Part shown: one piece after another, positions 5,436 through 13,729 of the stretch
Layout: each line of letters starts with the position of its first letter
Position numbering within the stretch: position 1 is the stretch's first letter
From: Cryomorphaceae bacterium
GTDB taxonomy: Bacteria > Bacteroidota > Bacteroidia > Flavobacteriales > BACL11
DNA: 18,847 bases
NCBI GenBank assembly: GCA_014384505.1
Contig: JACNFT010000104.1
Span: forward strand, 1 to 18,847
Reading direction: 5' to 3'
The notes under the pieces: generated by a model
What the model was told of the DNA's origin: nothing
Databases searched by the model: none
The model's input: only the letters and a program-made list of their open reading frames with translations
Made by a program: the position numbers and the translations under genes

Positions 5436-7518
5436 GAAAGTAAAAAAAAATAACAATAGAATTACGGGACTTTACCTAGTTATAGTGTTTATTGCATTTG
5501 GTGTAGTTGCTAAAATTGTAAAAGTACAGCAGTTTAGTTTAGCTATTAATACAAGCAGTCAGCCAAGGTATTTTACTGTTGAAGCGCCTAGAGGAAATAT
5601 AATTGCTGATGATGGTGCATTACTGGCAATTTCTATGCCACTTTATGATGTGCGTTTGGATATGAGTGTGATGAATAAGACCTTATTTAATTCGGGTGTT
5701 ATTGAGCTTTCTGTTTTGTTAGCTCAGCTATTTAAAGATAAAACTCCTGCGGAATATGAATTGTTTTTAAGAAATTCAAAACAAGCTAAAAAGAACAAAT
5801 ATATTTTATTACAAAACAAGGTAACCCACAATGAGCTAAATGCCTTGAAGAAAATGCCAATACTCGAATTGGGACAAAATAAAGGAGGATTAATTGCTGA
5901 GCAAAGGCCCAATAGAGAAAAACCATTTGGTTTGTTAGCTCAAAGGACAGTAGGCGTGTTAAGAGGTGTTAATCCTGTAGGTATTGAAAGGGCGTATAAT
6001 CAAACTCTTTCAGGTGTTGACGGAATACATCTTAAAAGAAAAATTGCAAAAGGAATTTGGGTGCCACAAGATGCTGAAGGTAATAGATTGCCTAGAGCAG
6101 GGAATAATGTAGTGACCACCATTAATACGGATATGCAAGATGTAGCAGAAAAAGCATTGGAAAATACGCTTATTAATAATAATGCAGATTGGGGTTGTGT
6201 AGTATTGATGGAAGTTGCCACTGGGGAAGTGAAAGTGATTGCTAATCTTAAAAAACAAGCAGATGGTAGTGTGAGTGAAAACTTCAATTACGCTATGGCA
6301 AAGCATGTTTCTCCAGGTTCAACCTTTAAGTTAGCTTCTATAATTGCAGGCTTAGAAGATGGGTTTTTTAAAGTTGAAGATTCTGTTAGAACTTATGGAG
6401 GAAAGTTTTCTTTCTATGATAGAGTGATGATGGATTCTAAATTAGGAGTATATGATAATATCACAATTAAAAATGCATTTATAAATTCCTCCAATGTTGG
6501 TATTTCTCGTATCATTTTTGACAACTATAAAAGTAATACTACTGCATTCACTGACAGGATTTATAAGATGGGGTTGAGCACTCCTTTGGAATTGGAATTA
6601 CCCTTCCCTAACAATTTAAAATCCCCTATTCCTAATAAGGGAGGTTGGTCGGGGGTTACGCTTCCCTGGATGTCGATAGGCTATGAAATGCAGTTAACAC
6701 CAATACACATGCTTACTTTTTACAATGCCATTGCGAATCAAGGTAAAATGGTAAAACCAATTTTTACATCTGCTATTAGTCGTGACGGAAAAATAATTGA
6801 AAAGCATACTACTCAAGTAATAAATCCTACTATTTGTTCGAAGTCTACAATTGAAGCGGTAATACCTTTACTAATTGGTGTGGTGGAAGAAGGAACAGCT
6901 AAAAATATTAGAACTAATAATTACCTGATTGCAGGAAAAACAGGTACGACAGTAATTAATTTTAATAATCGAGCTGAGGGAGAAGAAAAGGAATATCAAG
7001 CTTCTTTTGCTGGCTTCTTTCCTGCCGATAACCCAAGGTACTCTTGCATAGTAGTGATAAATAATCCTAGAGAAAATGGACATTATGGAGGTTCGGTTGC
7101 GGCTCCAATATTTAAGGAGTTGGCTGACAAAGTATATGCTTCTGATATGAGTATTCATAAGGCTTTGCAGCAATCAGATGTAGTGGTAAGTTTACCTAAA
7201 GTGAAGCAAGGACATGTTGAGGATGCAAATAATGTATTAGCAAATTTTAATATAAATAGAATAGTAACCCATGAGCCGTGGATGGTTGCTAGTACTACAA
7301 AAACAGAGGTGTCATTAGAAGCTAGAAAAATAGAAAGAGATCTGAGAAATGGGAATATGCCTGATTTAAGAGGAATGGGAATTCAAGATGCTATTTACTT
7401 GTTAGAATCGTACGGATTAGTTGTTGAAATTACGGGGAGTGGATCAGTACAATCTCAATCAATTTCAAAAGGAAATAAGTTTATAAAAGGAAGTCTAATT
7501 AAATTAGAATTGGCCTAA
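5428..7518 (+). CDS. ftsI: septal peptidoglycan transpeptidase (PBP) FtsI with PASTA domain
   Basis: Class B penicillin-binding protein that cross-links septal peptidoglycan with FtsW. The 696 residues comprise a basic N-terminus, one membrane helix (about 14-31) and a PBP dimerisation region including EAPRGNIIADDG. The transpeptidase domain follows, with SxxK at S298-K301 (acylated Ser298), SxN at S354-N356 and KTG at 504-506. A single C-terminal PASTA domain runs from about 643 to 696 (MPDLRGMG...KGSLIKLEL). E. coli FtsI (588 residues) lacks the PASTA part; such a tail is usual in Bacteroidota and Firmicutes relatives. A run of nine A bases (5442-5450) lies within codons 5-8. The gene overlaps ftsL by 8 bases, and its stop shares one base with the murE start (TAATG). 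Confidence 0.93.
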   Translation: MIKKVKKNNNRITGLYLVIVFIAFGVVAKIVKVQQFSLAINTSSQPRYFTVEAPRGNIIADDGALLAISMPLYDVRLDMSVMNKTLFNSGVIELSVLLAQLFKDKTPAEYELFLRNSKQAKKNKYILLQNKVTHNELNALKKMPILELGQNKGGLIAEQRPNREKPFGLLAQRTVGVLRGVNPVGIERAYNQTLSGVDGIHLKRKIAKGIWVPQDAEGNRLPRAGNNVVTTINTDMQDVAEKALENTLINNNADWGCVVLMEVATGEVKVIANLKKQADGSVSENFNYAMAKHVSPGSTFKLASIIAGLEDGFFKVEDSVRTYGGKFSFYDRVMMDSKLGVYDNITIKNAFINSSNVGISRIIFDNYKSNTTAFTDRIYKMGLSTPLELELPFPNNLKSPIPNKGGWSGVTLPWMSIGYEMQLTPIHMLTFYNAIANQGKMVKPIFTSAISRDGKIIEKHTTQVINPTICSKSTIEAVIPLLIGVVEEGTAKNIRTNNYLIAGKTGTTVINFNNRAEGEEKEYQASFAGFFPADNPRYSCIVVINNPRENGHYGGSVAAPIFKELADKVYASDMSIHKALQQSDVVVSLPKVKQGHVEDANNVLANFNINRIVTHEPWMVASTTKTEVSLEARKIERDLRNGNMPDLRGMGIQDAIYLLESYGLVVEITGSGSVQSQSISKGNKFIKGSLIKLELA

Positions 7519-8978
7519 TGAATTTACAGGAATTATTATATAAAGTAAGTTTTGTAAAAATCATTGGGACTACTAATGTTGAGGTGATTGATATTGCTTT
7601 TGATTCAAGAAAAGTGAAAGCAACTTCTTTGTTTGTTGCCTTAAAAGGAACTCAGTCAGATGGACATACTTATATCTCACAAACGATAAATGCAGGTGCC
7701 AAAGTTATTGTATTGGAGGATATGCCTCTCAAATTGGATGATAATATTACCTATGTAAAGGTGGAGGACTCCAATATTGCTTTGGGAATTATAGCTGCTA
7801 ATTTTTATGATAATCCTTCCGAAAAAATAAAACTAGTAGGGGTAACAGGTACAAATGGGAAAACAACTATTGTGAGTTTGTTAACACAACTGTTTTCTAT
7901 AATGAATGTAAAGGTTGGAATGCTCTCCACTATTCAGAATAAAATTATAGATAAAATTATCCCATCTACTCATACTACTCCTGATGCTTTGCAAATTAAT
8001 TTGTTATTAAATGAGATGATTGTTCAAGGCTGTGAGTATTGTTTTATGGAAGTAAGTTCTCATGCTATTTTCCAAGGCAGGATTTCAGGAATACACTTTA
8101 CTGGAGGTGTTTTTACCAATCTTACTCAGGATCATTTGGACTATCATAACAGCTTTGCTGAATACAGAGATGTGAAAAAATCATTTTTTGATGGATTGCC
8201 AAAATCAGCTTTTTCACTTACAAATAAAGATGATAAAAATGGCATGAAAATGCTTGAAGGGACGAAAGCCCAAAAATGTACTTATTCATTAAAATCGGTT
8301 TCGGACTATAAATGTAGGGTGCTCGAAAATCAGTTTGAAGGAATGTTGTTAAGCATAAATAAGGTGGATATTTGGGTGAAGTTGATAGGAGATTTTAATG
8401 CCTACAATTTGCTTTCAGTTTATGCAGTTGCTAATCAGTTTGCTTTTGAAGACCATGAAGTACTTACAGCCTTGAGTATGCTTACATCACCTGAAGGAAG
8501 ATTTCAATACTTACAATCAGAAGAAAAAATTACGGCAATAGTTGATTATGCGCATACAGATGATGCGCTTAAGAATGTACTCGCTACTGTTAATAATATT
8601 AGAACAAATACTGAGCAGTTGATAACGGTAGTAGGTTGTGGTGGCGATAGAGATAAAACTAAACGTCCTTTAATGGCGGCTCTCGCTTGTAATTTAAGCA
8701 ACCAAGTTATCCTTACTTCTGATAATCCAAGAAGTGAAAATCCAGATGCAATTATTGAAGATATGATGCAAGAACTTGATCCTGTACAAAAGAAAAAAGT
8801 ATTGGTAATTATCGACAGGAAACAAGCTATAAAAACAGCTTGCCGTCTAGCTAATGCAAATGATATTGTATTGGTGGCAGGAAAAGGACACGAAAAATAT
8901 CAAGAAATTAATGGTGAAAAATTTCCATTTGACGATTTAGAAGAACTTAAACAATCATTAAATATAATTAAACAATAA
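7518..8978 (+). CDS. murE: UDP-MurNAc-L-Ala-D-Glu:meso-DAP ligase MurE
   Basis: Cytoplasmic ATP-dependent ligase adding the third residue of the stem peptide. The 486 residues show the three Mur-ligase domains. The N-terminal nucleotide-binding part includes FDSRKVKATSLFVALKG. The ATP P-loop GTNGKT is at 111-116 (Lys115), with the central motifs EVSSHA and NLTQDHLDYH. The C-terminal domain has the DNPR motif at 402-405 and GKGHEKYQ. DNPR marks meso-diaminopimelate specificity in this family (lysine enzymes differ here), so the organism should have DAP-type peptidoglycan. It is coupled by TAATG junctions to both ftsI and mraY. Confidence 0.95.
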   Translation: MNLQELLYKVSFVKIIGTTNVEVIDIAFDSRKVKATSLFVALKGTQSDGHTYISQTINAGAKVIVLEDMPLKLDDNITYVKVEDSNIALGIIAANFYDNPSEKIKLVGVTGTNGKTTIVSLLTQLFSIMNVKVGMLSTIQNKIIDKIIPSTHTTPDALQINLLLNEMIVQGCEYCFMEVSSHAIFQGRISGIHFTGGVFTNLTQDHLDYHNSFAEYRDVKKSFFDGLPKSAFSLTNKDDKNGMKMLEGTKAQKCTYSLKSVSDYKCRVLENQFEGMLLSINKVDIWVKLIGDFNAYNLLSVYAVANQFAFEDHEVLTALSMLTSPEGRFQYLQSEEKITAIVDYAHTDDALKNVLATVNNIRTNTEQLITVVGCGGDRDKTKRPLMAALACNLSNQVILTSDNPRSENPDAIIEDMMQELDPVQKKKVLVIIDRKQAIKTACRLANANDIVLVAGKGHEKYQEINGEKFPFDDLEELKQSLNIIKQ

Positions 8979-10192
8979 TGCTATACTATTTATTCGAATA
9001 CTTACAAAATACTTATGATTTTCCTGGAGCAGGACTGTTTCAGTATATTTCATTTCGTGCAGCAATGGCAATTATCACCTCCCTTATAGTGTCTTTAGTT
9101 TTTGGGGGTAAGATTATCAATATAATCCGTAATAAACAGATTGGAGAACAAGTAAGAGAATTAGGTTTGGCAGGTGAGGAAAGTAAAAAAGGAACGCCAA
9201 CTATGGGTGGTTTGATCATATTAGCAGCTATTCTTATTCCTACACTATTATTTACTAAATTGGATAATATATATATCATTATTATGATTGTTTCCACTCT
9301 TTGGCTAGGTGCAATTGGTTTTATTGATGACTATATCAAAGTGTATAAAAAAGATAAAGAAGGCCTTGCTGGTAGGTTTAAGATTTTAGGTCAGGTTGGT
9401 ATTGGTTTAATTGTTGGTTTGGTAATGGTTTTTCATACTGATATTGTGGTAAAAGAGGATGTTAAATCATCCACAGAAACTGAAATAATTGGTTCGGTTG
9501 ATTTAGCTCAGAAATCTTCAAGAACAACAACTCCTTTCTTTAAGAATAATGAATTTGACTATCAAGACTTAACTTCTTGGATGGGAGATTCTGCAAAAGA
9601 TTACGCTTGGATATTTTTTATTTTGATAGTGGTAATTATCGTAACAGCAGTTTCTAATGGAGCAAATATGACGGATGGATTAGATGGCTTAGCCACAGGG
9701 ACATCAGCAATAATTGGTGCCACACTTGCCCTATTTGCCTATGTGTCTGGTAATATAATTGCTGCCGATTATTTGAATATAATGTATATTCCCAATACAG
9801 GAGAATTGGTGATTTATATGTCTGCTTTTGTAGGAGCTTGTGTAGGTTTTATGTGGTATAATTCATATCCAGCTCAAGTGTTTATGGGTGATACGGGCTC
9901 TTTGGCTTTAGGCGGTATTATTGCGGTAGTTGCTATCCTAATTCGTAAAGAATTACTCATTCCTATTTTGTGTGGGATATTTTTGATTGAAAATGTATCA
10001 GTAATGCTACAAGTAGGTTATTTCAAATACACAAAAAAGAAATATGGTGTTGGGAAGCGTGTCTTTAAGATGGCTCCATTGCATCATCATTACCAGAAAT
10101 TAGGAATGCACGAAAGTAAAATTGTGACTAGGTTTTGGATCGTTGGAATCATGTTAGCAGTTATAACAATAGTTACTTTAAAACTGAGGTAA
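8978..10192 (+). CDS. mraY: phospho-MurNAc-pentapeptide transferase MraY
   Basis: Polytopic inner-membrane enzyme that moves phospho-MurNAc-pentapeptide onto undecaprenyl phosphate, giving lipid I. Catalytic and metal-site residues are intact: D117-D118 in GFIDDYIK, the NMTDGLDGL motif (230-238), D305 in FMGDTGS, and the HHH triad at 369-371. At 404 residues it is about 40 longer than E. coli MraY. Much of the extra length is in the loop at about 153-210, which is rich in S, T, E and D and lies between VMVFHTD and the helix starting YAWIFF. The conserved TTPFFK is retained within it. The start is ATG 8978 with the typical opening MLYYLFEYLQ; TAATG junctions couple it to murE and murD. Confidence 0.95.
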   Translation: MLYYLFEYLQNTYDFPGAGLFQYISFRAAMAIITSLIVSLVFGGKIINIIRNKQIGEQVRELGLAGEESKKGTPTMGGLIILAAILIPTLLFTKLDNIYIIIMIVSTLWLGAIGFIDDYIKVYKKDKEGLAGRFKILGQVGIGLIVGLVMVFHTDIVVKEDVKSSTETEIIGSVDLAQKSSRTTTPFFKNNEFDYQDLTSWMGDSAKDYAWIFFILIVVIIVTAVSNGANMTDGLDGLATGTSAIIGATLALFAYVSGNIIAADYLNIMYIPNTGELVIYMSAFVGACVGFMWYNSYPAQVFMGDTGSLALGGIIAVVAILIRKELLIPILCGIFLIENVSVMLQVGYFKYTKKKYGVGKRVFKMAPLHHHYQKLGMHESKIVTRFWIVGIMLAVITIVTLKLR

Positions 10193-11511
10193 TGGCAAAA
10201 AGAATGGTCGTGCTAGGTGCAGGAATTAGTGGAGTTGGGGCGGCTGTTTTAGCAAAGAAGAAAGGATTTGATGTTTTTGTTTCGGATAAAGGAACAATTA
10301 CGGATGAAAATAAAGCAGTTCTTTTAAATAATGAGATTGAGTGGGAGGAACAAAAGCATTCATCAGCAAGAATTTTAAATGCGGATGAGGTGATTAAAAG
10401 TCCTGGAATTCCTGATAATGTAGATTTGCTTCAGCAATTAATTGCAAAAGAGATTTCAGTAATTTCTGAAATTGAATTTGCTTTTAGATATACTAAAGCA
10501 AAAATTGCGGCTATTACAGGAAGTAACGGAAAAACAACAACTACTTTACTGCTAGGGCATGTGCTGAAAAGTGCAGGATATGATGTGCTAGTTGCAGGAA
10601 ATGTAGGTGTTGGTTTTGCACTTTCTTTAGCTGAACGTGATTATGATTATATCATTTTGGAATTGAGTAGTTTTCAGTTGGATGGAATACAGAACTTCAG
10701 AAGTGATGTATCGATATTACTGAATATTACTCCTGATCATTTGGATAGATATGATTATAAACTGGAGAATTATGCTGCATCAAAATTCAGGATTACAGAA
10801 AATCAAACTAAGCAAGATGTACTAATTTATAATGCAGATGATGCAATGATGGAGCTAATAATAACAAAAGCAAAAAAACTCCCTATCTCATTAACAACTA
10901 AGCAAAAAGAAGGAGGATTTTACAATAACAATAAAATAATAATTAATTTAAATAATAATACTATGACTATGCAAGAACTAGCTCTACAAGGCAGGCACAA
11001 TATTTTCAATTCAATGGCAGCCGCTATGGCCGCAAGAGTTTTTGAAGTAAAGGATACGGTTATTCGTCAAGCAATGATTGATTTCCAAAATGTTGAACAT
11101 AGATTGGAATACGTACTTACAGTACATGGTATCGATTTTATTAACGATTCAAAAGCAACTAATGTAAATGCTTGTTGGTATGCTCTTGAAAGCATGACTA
11201 AAGATGTTGTATGGATAGTTGGTGGTGTAGATAAAGGTAATAATTATGCTGAGTTAACTGAAATGGTTGATAAAAAGGTAAAGGCAATTATTTGTTTAGG
11301 AGAAAATAATGAAAATATTATTAAAGCTTTCAAAGGAAAAGTAGAAATTATTGTTCAGGCGTCAAATATGCAAGAGGCTGTAAATCAATCTTATGCATTA
11401 GCGAATAAGCATGATGTTGTTTTGTTGTCACCAGCTTGTGCAAGTTTTGATTTATTTGCTAATTATGAGGATAGAGGTTTGCAGTTTAAAAAACAAGTTC
11501 GTAATCTTTAA
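10192..11511 (+). CDS. murD: UDP-MurNAc-L-alanine:D-glutamate ligase MurD
   Basis: Cytoplasmic ligase adding D-glutamate to UDP-MurNAc-L-Ala. I place the start at ATG 10192 (439 residues), sharing one base with the mraY stop; this gives the normal opening MAKRMVVLGAGISGVG. A longer frame from 10135 would add 19 unrelated residues inside mraY. The nucleotide-binding N-terminus is followed by the P-loop GSNGKTT at 110-116 (Lys114). ELSSFQLDG, NITPDHLDRY and GRHNIFNSMAAAMAA mark the central domain. NDSKATNVNA, GGVDKGNN and LLSPACASFD mark the end. A short Asn/Ile-rich stretch (about 244-257) coded by AAT-rich DNA is low complexity. The ftsW start abuts the stop. Confidence 0.94.
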   Translation: MAKRMVVLGAGISGVGAAVLAKKKGFDVFVSDKGTITDENKAVLLNNEIEWEEQKHSSARILNADEVIKSPGIPDNVDLLQQLIAKEISVISEIEFAFRYTKAKIAAITGSNGKTTTTLLLGHVLKSAGYDVLVAGNVGVGFALSLAERDYDYIILELSSFQLDGIQNFRSDVSILLNITPDHLDRYDYKLENYAASKFRITENQTKQDVLIYNADDAMMELIITKAKKLPISLTTKQKEGGFYNNNKIIINLNNNTMTMQELALQGRHNIFNSMAAAMAARVFEVKDTVIRQAMIDFQNVEHRLEYVLTVHGIDFINDSKATNVNACWYALESMTKDVVWIVGGVDKGNNYAELTEMVDKKVKAIICLGENNENIIKAFKGKVEIIVQASNMQEAVNQSYALANKHDVVLLSPACASFDLFANYEDRGLQFKKQVRNL

Positions 11512-12642
11512 ATGAGCTCTTGGATAAAAAATATCAATTTAGAGGGAGATAGAACAATTTGGGGAGTAGTCCTTGCTTTGTCTTTATCCTCTGTATTAGT
11601 AGTTTATAGTACTGCTGGTTGGCATTTTTTATTTAGTCATATTACTAAATTATTACTGGGTTTGTTTGCTATATATGTTGTTCATAAAATTAAGTTTAAG
11701 TATTTTTCAAAACTAGGACAGCTTGGATTTCTATTTAGTTTGTTTTTACTGGTGCTAGTTTTACTAATAGGAGTAAGTGTTAACGGAGCGTCAAGGTGGT
11801 TGCAAATTGCAAATCTTCAATTTCAACCTTCTGATATAGCTAAGTTAGCGATACTCGTCTATATGGCAAGACAGATTAGTAAGCAAAGGGATTATCTACA
11901 TGATTTTAAGGAATTATTTTGGCATGTTTTAGGACCTTTAATTTTGGTGTGTTTTTTAATTTTACCAAATAATTTTTCTACAGCAGCATTGGTGTTTATT
12001 AATGGTTTGGTGCTGATGTTTGTTGGGAAAATTCGTATTAAATTTATTGCGGCAATTATAGGTTTTGCTTTTGTAGGAGCGCTTACTATTTATGGGACTG
12101 CCAAATTTACTTCTTTAGGAACAAAAATTATGCCAAGATCCGCTACTTGGGTAAGTCGTATTGATAGTTTTTTTATTGATGCAAAGGGAGATGAGCAAAC
12201 AAAAGATTTTCAGCAAACACAAGCATTGGTAGCCATACAAAATGGAGGAATGACTGGCATGGGTCCAGGAAAAAGTACCCAAAGAAATATTTTGCCTTAT
12301 TCATCATCCGATTTTATTTATGCAATTATTATTGAGGAGTATGGTTTGTTTGGAGGTGTATTAGCTTTGTTGTTTTATTTGATTTTAATGTTCAGAGCCA
12401 TTAGAATTGCATTGAGAGTGGAGAGTTTATTTGGTAGTTTACTAACTATAGGTTTAATGTTTTCATTAGTTTTTCAAGCCTTGATAAATATGTTAGTTTC
12501 GGTAGAAGTATTGCCAGTAACAGGGCAAACCCTTCCGCTTATCAGTATGGGAGGAACCTCAATTGTATTTTCGTGTATTGCAATTGGAATCGTATTGAGT
12601 GTAAGCAGAGATGCAACGGATAGAAAGTATGAAAAAGCTTAA
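11512..12642 (+). CDS. ftsW: SEDS septal glycosyltransferase FtsW
   Basis: Polytopic SEDS-family protein that polymerises lipid II at the septum together with FtsI. The 376 residues form about ten hydrophobic helices. Family motifs are GASRWLQIANLQFQPSDIAKL, GGMTGMGPGKSTQR, SSSDFIYAIIIEEYG and TGQTLPLISMGGTS. Asp267 in SSSDFIYA corresponds to the essential SEDS aspartate (E. coli FtsW D297, in HTDFIF). Position in the dcw cluster between murD and murG favours FtsW over RodA. In the periplasmic PxxxSTA segment the acidic residue of many FtsW is Asn here (LPNNFSTA). The end overlaps murG by 14 bases. Confidence 0.93.
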   Translation: MSSWIKNINLEGDRTIWGVVLALSLSSVLVVYSTAGWHFLFSHITKLLLGLFAIYVVHKIKFKYFSKLGQLGFLFSLFLLVLVLLIGVSVNGASRWLQIANLQFQPSDIAKLAILVYMARQISKQRDYLHDFKELFWHVLGPLILVCFLILPNNFSTAALVFINGLVLMFVGKIRIKFIAAIIGFAFVGALTIYGTAKFTSLGTKIMPRSATWVSRIDSFFIDAKGDEQTKDFQQTQALVAIQNGGMTGMGPGKSTQRNILPYSSSDFIYAIIIEEYGLFGGVLALLFYLILMFRAIRIALRVESLFGSLLTIGLMFSLVFQALINMLVSVEVLPVTGQTLPLISMGGTSIVFSCIAIGIVLSVSRDATDRKYEKA

Positions 12643-13729
12643 AGTAATCATTAGCGGAGGTGGTACGGGAGGACATATCTTCCCTGCCCTAGCAATTGCA
12701 AAAGCAATAGAAAAAAAAGTAGATAAAGTAGAGTTTTTATTTGTTGGTGCTGAGGACAGAATGGAAATGGAAAAAATTCCAGCAGCAGGATATAAAATTG
12801 TTGGACTTTGGATTAGTGGCTTACAACGGAACTTGAGTAGACGTAATTTATTATTTCCTTTTAAGGTGGTAAGTAGTTTGATAAAAGCAAGAAAAATTAT
12901 TAAACAATTTAAACCTGATTTAGCAATTGGAACTGGTGGTTATGCTAGTGGTCCTTTACTTTTTGCAGCTGCTAATAATGGGGTGCCGTCACTTATTCAA
13001 GAGCAAAATTCTTATCCAGGAATTACCAATAAAATTTTAGCAAAATATGTTCAAAAGGTTTGTGTTGCTTACGATAATATGGAGAGATTTTTTGGAAATG
13101 AAAAATTGATTATTACAGGTAACCCTATCCGTGAGGATATTTTAAGTTTTGATACGAAAGTTAAGGAAGGTAGAAAGCTATTTAATATAGATGTTTCAAA
13201 ACCAACTGTTTTGGTTGTAGGCGGTAGTTTAGGTGCACGTACAATAAACAATGCTATTGCTGAAAATATAGCTGATTTTAAAACGGCTAACGTTAATTTA
13301 ATTTGGCAAACAGGAATCTCTTTTCAGGATCAAGCTAAAGAAATTACTAATAAGGTTGGTGTGGATGGAATACAGGCGTATCCTTTTATAAAAGATATGG
13401 ATTTAGCTTATGCTGCTGCTGATATTATTGTTTCTCGTGCTGGAGCAATTGCTATTTCAGAATTGTGTTGTGTAGGTAAGCCAATTATCTTGGTTCCTTC
13501 TCCTAATGTATCCGAAAATCATCAGTATAAAAATGCACAATCATTGGTTAATAAGAATGCTGCTTTACTTGTTAAGGATAGGGATGCAAGTCGTAAACTT
13601 GTACTTATTCTGCTGGAGTTATTATCAGATAGTAGTAAGCAAGAAAAGTTAAGTGATAATATTAAAAAATTAGCTGTGAAAGATGCAGCAGATAGGATAG
13701 CAGAAATTGCATTGGGTTTAATAAAATGA
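12629..13729 (+). CDS. murG: lipid II synthase (GlcNAc transferase) MurG
   Basis: Peripheral inner-membrane GT-B glycosyltransferase that adds GlcNAc from UDP-GlcNAc to lipid I. I place the start at ATG 12629 (366 residues, opening MKKLKVIISGGGTGGH), because the family begins close to its glycine-rich loop (GGGTGGH, 10-16). The longer frame from 12611 adds only six residues. Other motifs are GTGGYASGP, EQNSYPGITN, GGSLGARTIN and the donor-site region SRAGAIAISEL (269-279) with NVSENHQ. A run of eight A bases (12711-12718) lies in the coding sequence. It overlaps ftsW by 14 bases, and its TGA overlaps the murC ATG (ATGA). Confidence 0.95.
   Translation: MKKLKVIISGGGTGGHIFPALAIAKAIEKKVDKVEFLFVGAEDRMEMEKIPAAGYKIVGLWISGLQRNLSRRNLLFPFKVVSSLIKARKIIKQFKPDLAIGTGGYASGPLLFAAANNGVPSLIQEQNSYPGITNKILAKYVQKVCVAYDNMERFFGNEKLIITGNPIREDILSFDTKVKEGRKLFNIDVSKPTVLVVGGSLGARTINNAIAENIADFKTANVNLIWQTGISFQDQAKEITNKVGVDGIQAYPFIKDMDLAYAAADIIVSRAGAIAISELCCVGKPIILVPSPNVSENHQYKNAQSLVNKNAALLVKDRDASRKLVLILLELLSDSSKQEKLSDNIKKLAVKDAADRIAEIALGLIK

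Noticed and set aside
6000..6306. Antisense frames over ftsI (95-98 codons), and similar ones over ftsZ at 17967-18242
   Set aside because: They lie opposite conserved coding sequence and have unnatural composition; no support as genes.
10135..10191. Upstream extension of murD (19 residues)
   Set aside because: It lies inside the mraY end, has no MurD-like sequence, and ATG 10192 gives the standard MurD N-terminus with a TAATG junction.
10921..10970. AAT-rich tract in murD as a phase-variable repeat
   Set aside because: It is imperfect and trinucleotide-based, so length changes would keep the frame; it encodes a loop-like Asn/Ile-rich stretch and looks like AT drift.
12611..12628. Upstream extension of murG (6 residues)
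   Set aside because: MKKLKVIISGGGTGGH from 12629 is the usual MurG beginning; the extension is short and unsupported.
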